Assembly (NCBI GenBank): GCA_904502135.1
Contig: CAJGDE010000093.1
Span: forward strand, 1 to 7,213
DNA length: 7,213 nt
Direction: 5' to 3'
From: Kiritimatiellia bacterium
Lineage (GTDB): Bacteria > Verrucomicrobiota > Kiritimatiellia > RFP12 > UBA1067
Positions within the stretch are counted from its first letter, which is position 1. Each line of letters starts with the position of its first letter. The notes below the pieces were generated by a model. The model saw only the letters and a program-made list of their open reading frames with translations. It did no database searches and was not told where the DNA came from. This document shows positions 6,501 through 7,213 of the stretch, piece by piece. The position numbers were made by a program, and so were the translations under genes.

Positions 6501-6749
6501 AGGCTCTGTACTGCTCGATCCAAACCATGTCGAGGGACCACGCACCTCAACATCGGAATTGACGGTTAAATCTTTCGACAGCCGGATAATCGTCGTATTC
6601 CCCGCCAGGGCTCCGTTTACCGCAGCGGTTAAACTATTACCGCCGCCGCTCCACTTGGTGACATCTTTTGTGACAACTGCCGCCGAACCGGAAAGCGCGG
6701 CAAATGTCAAAGCGAGAAACGCTAAAATTTTCATATTATCCCGCCTCAT
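3531..6749 (-). CDS. Secreted right-handed beta-helix surface protein with duplicated C-terminal module (1072 aa)
   Basis: Exported protein of unknown function. The ATG at 6749 is chosen because it forms an ATGA overlap with the upstream gene and has GGAG 7 nt upstream. The ATG at 6734 (M-K-I-L) is a possible alternative; an in-frame TTG at 6767 is rejected. Residues 1-24 are a signal peptide: basic start, core ILAFLALTFAALSG, probable cut after SAA. Residues ~99-296 are a parallel beta-helix of short rungs containing GGAI (203, 229) and GGGI (271), resembling chlamydial Pmp and other pectate-lyase-fold repeats. The helix has cysteines at 124, 194, 207, 208, 223 and 265. Residues ~400-520 look like a second helix-like stretch (LDLKGFDL, VTIFDSS). 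A module near 724-740 (NGLRKWENIVTGTD) precedes a beta-sandwich-like part. The C-terminus has two related copies, ~880-962 and ~994-1069, the second ending PAGTGFWYMRRG. No autotransporter barrel, PEP-CTERM or enzyme motif is seen. An adhesin or surface-layer role is a guess. Confidence 0.9.
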   Translation of the reverse strand: MRRDNMKILAFLALTFAALSGSAAVVTKDVTKWSGGGNSLTAAVNGALAGNTTIIRLSKDLTVNSDVEVRGPSTWFGSSSTEPKKIIITSNSNTRRTIYNKSYTYRMRVYAGATLVMSNIVYDCAGEEQAEDVFLLNPQVISGGTTNVARMILEKGATVKDAVLKSVTGSENAVFHVKEGAVLTIRDGAEILNCVNNSDPGKGGAICCDYGTVIMTGGTIAGCRSKGDGGAIHTDGTRVETADHYGINARGDIYISGGYITNNTCAAGKRGGGIYLGNTGPVLHITGTAVISNNLSGTVADDVSTYNLDYRYANRLKLVDYHESHPEGFTYAGQLFTGWVGVRYPLENPQQNQRFGAVWEYFNGSQEEARQFFWNGDNEYRGRMEGNALIWSKHVVHELPKDGQTVAALIKSGESPIYMELSQNYIMGAPAVVPENMELFLDLKGFDLKCDFHVSNATARVTIFDSSTNKSGTVTGHRDSSYPNAFYLEGGSYATLPKPEWVASNCVVVGNYCENHPYMVAIKVWDADHERVVTDLTKVPLNETEIREVTLDENGLPDIGKITFSSGDWKFMAYTNMDYRVQVLAAPAVQNQDGSIVECGPWVSLFDTHESSDIAPSEAESNDSNAVSFSHEDEFTWDAASYGLVKLIHITSNEAGGRRDPIAQETAYFRFPEALFEVTQRDKTAGGRLPITVVDALLTSLNYNRAEGFHQKNVSDTLDIPEANGLRKWENIVTGTDENQLLLSTAEEVEGGLSLKIALADADKSANENTGYRVRYDLRKYDEAAGSWKSVAEINDTPDFSIPLLDAENKSAGATGFYRVTTLIIPDKTITALSVTNEIPSTNIVGVLEVASTLTNTLAAVPWTKMGTDPAVSEDSQIRVSDYVHTEHLGDDDAVQVADAGHIYRKWHWNKKDKKWGSAITVSRSGAEKAPDAEEHGLSRTSAVWVERNDPAAKPFFLIGQYSNAPLTLEISAGSPESMTCTLVPNPSTRDVKVNDYDWKGMPIAGNKGDVIRIPNEKKVPHNLTWNEETKTWGRWFNQQWKDDAVVPAGTGFWYMRRGEAFEVALPVTQVD
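3543..3770 (-). repeat. C-terminal module, copy B (protein-level repeat)
   Basis: Codes for about residues 994-1069 of the beta-helix protein. It begins V-N-D-Y, has G-D-V-I, then W-N-E-E-T-K-T-W-G, then PAGTGFWYMRRG. The order and spacing match copy A. The protein ends a few residues later with no further sorting signal. Confidence 0.6.
3864..4112 (-). repeat. C-terminal module, copy A (protein-level repeat)
   Basis: Codes for about residues 880-962 of the beta-helix protein. Shared landmarks with copy B are V-S-D-Y at the start, a G-D-D-x-V step, W-N-K-x-x-K-x-W-G in the middle, and a late aromatic step (AVWVERNDP). Similarity is visible at protein level only, so the duplication is old. 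Confidence 0.6.
5862..6455 (-). other. Beta-helix domain coding segment with GGAI/GGGI rungs and cysteines
   Basis: Codes for about residues 99-296 of the 1072-aa protein. Short units of 18-25 residues repeat a hydrophobic strand followed by N or G turns, for example GAVLTIRDGAEILNC, GTVIMTGGTIAGC and GDIYISGGYITNN, the usual look of a right-handed parallel beta-helix. GGAI occurs twice and GGGI once. Four of the six cysteines sit at the ends of strands next to turns. Confidence 0.75.
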
Positions 6750-7213
6750 CTCTCTTCTCCCTCGCAAGCCAAGGCTCTGTAAAAGACTTTTTTGCCTTTA
6801 AGTTCCACCCCGTCCGCCGCGGAATCCCACGTAACACGGTGTTCTCCGGAGCGGTGCAGATCTTCACGGTCACCCAAGCGCTGAGTCTCATTTACATTGG
6901 CGTTTTTGCGGAATGTCCTGAGCTGAATCGTATTGGTGACGCCGTTTTCTTCCTCGTATGTCGCGAGAAACACGAGCCGATAGCGCGTCGCGTTCGTCTC
7001 CGCGACGGAATAGTCGATATCGACCAGGTTATTCCACGGATAGCGCTGGCGGGCACGGTGGATTTTCGTTTCGACCGGCTGGAAGATGGGAACAATGACG
7101 ATAGACTCCGTAACGACAAACGAAAAGACGTACTTCTGCGCGCTGTCCTTGACTACCTCGCCATTGATGATCCAACCGTTCAGATAATACGCACTGTCCG
7201 CCATCGCGTGAAC
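6746..7213 (-). CDS. C-terminal part of a secreted beta-rich protein (InlB-B-repeat-like plus RYPWN module), 5' end outside window
   Basis: The last 155 codons of a longer gene. The frame stays open to the window edge, with V-H-A before the first visible Met at 7204, so that Met is probably internal. Counting from that Met, residues 1-46 (YYLNGWIINGEVV, then alternating hydrophobics VTESIVIVPIFQP) have the pattern of divergent InlB B-repeat/Flg_new-type beta domains: a GW, an NG turn and a final strand. Residues 54-135 form a second beta module bounded by RYPWNNLVDIDYSV and HRVTWDSAADGVEL, which I recall from large secreted Kiritimatiellae proteins. No catalytic motif is visible, and the protein ends without a sorting tail. 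It is the first visible gene of the cluster. Its TGA lies inside an ATGA overlap with the beta-helix gene, suggesting translational coupling. Being coding is near certain; function is unknown, possibly adhesion or surface structure. Confidence 0.85.
   Translation of the reverse strand, partial: VHAMADSAYYLNGWIINGEVVKDSAQKYVFSFVVTESIVIVPIFQPVETKIHRARQRYPWNNLVDIDYSVAETNATRYRLVFLATYEEENGVTNTIQLRTFRKNANVNETQRLGDREDLHRSGEHRVTWDSAADGVELKGKKVFYRALACEGEER
6757..6760 (-). promoter_or_regulatory. Ribosome binding site for the beta-helix gene
   Basis: GGAG in a purine-rich run on the minus strand, 7 nt before the ATG at 6749, inside the 3' end of the upstream gene. A weaker GGGA lies only 4 nt before the alternative ATG at 6734, so the upstream ATG is preferred. 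Confidence 0.6.

Overview
The window reads as one minus-strand operon of envelope or surface protein genes, followed by a gene-free 575-base flank rich in hairpins and inverted repeats. The organism is most likely a gut- or rumen-type Kiritimatiellae/Verrucomicrobiota bacterium. This rests on the style of the proteins: a short PEP-CTERM protein ending in a P-E-P/hydrophobic/R-R tail, a signal-peptide-bearing beta-helix protein with GGAI-type repeats, and recurring extracellular modules such as RYPWNxLVDIDY and PAGTGFWYxRRG. I recall these as typical of that lineage, but no search was possible and no 16S or other marker gene is present.

Layout, in transcription order (minus strand, right to left). 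(1) 7213-6746: C-terminal end of a secreted beta-rich protein, cut by the window edge. (2) 6749-3531: a 1072-aa secreted right-handed beta-helix protein with a duplicated C-terminal module. (3) 3526-2933: a 197-aa PEP-CTERM protein. (4) 2933-576: a 785-aa polytopic membrane protein with a GT-C/DUF2723-like N-terminal half and a C-terminal TPR domain. The junctions are ATGA (4-nt overlap), a 4-nt gap, and TGATG (1-nt overlap). Translation is therefore probably coupled and the genes are probably one transcript. No promoter is visible inside the cluster, so it must lie beyond the right edge.

How they may work together (inference): genes 1-3 are exported, and gene 3 carries a sorting tail needing an exosortase encoded elsewhere. 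Gene 4 has the architecture of membrane glycosyltransferases that modify exported proteins (GT-C fold plus TPR, as in human TMEM260). A surface-protein cassette with a dedicated glycosylation enzyme is the most interesting reading of the window, but it is unproven.

Region 1-575 has no convincing gene. It holds four hairpins (26-58, 66-81, 218-239, 306-323) and a pair of 22-nt inverted arms (183-204 and 335-356, 21 of 22 matching). Each arm is followed inward by about ten A/T-rich bases and a GGCG hairpin. This forms a roughly 174-bp MITE- or BIME-like element. I saw no strong terminator for the operon, only a weak candidate at 426-448.
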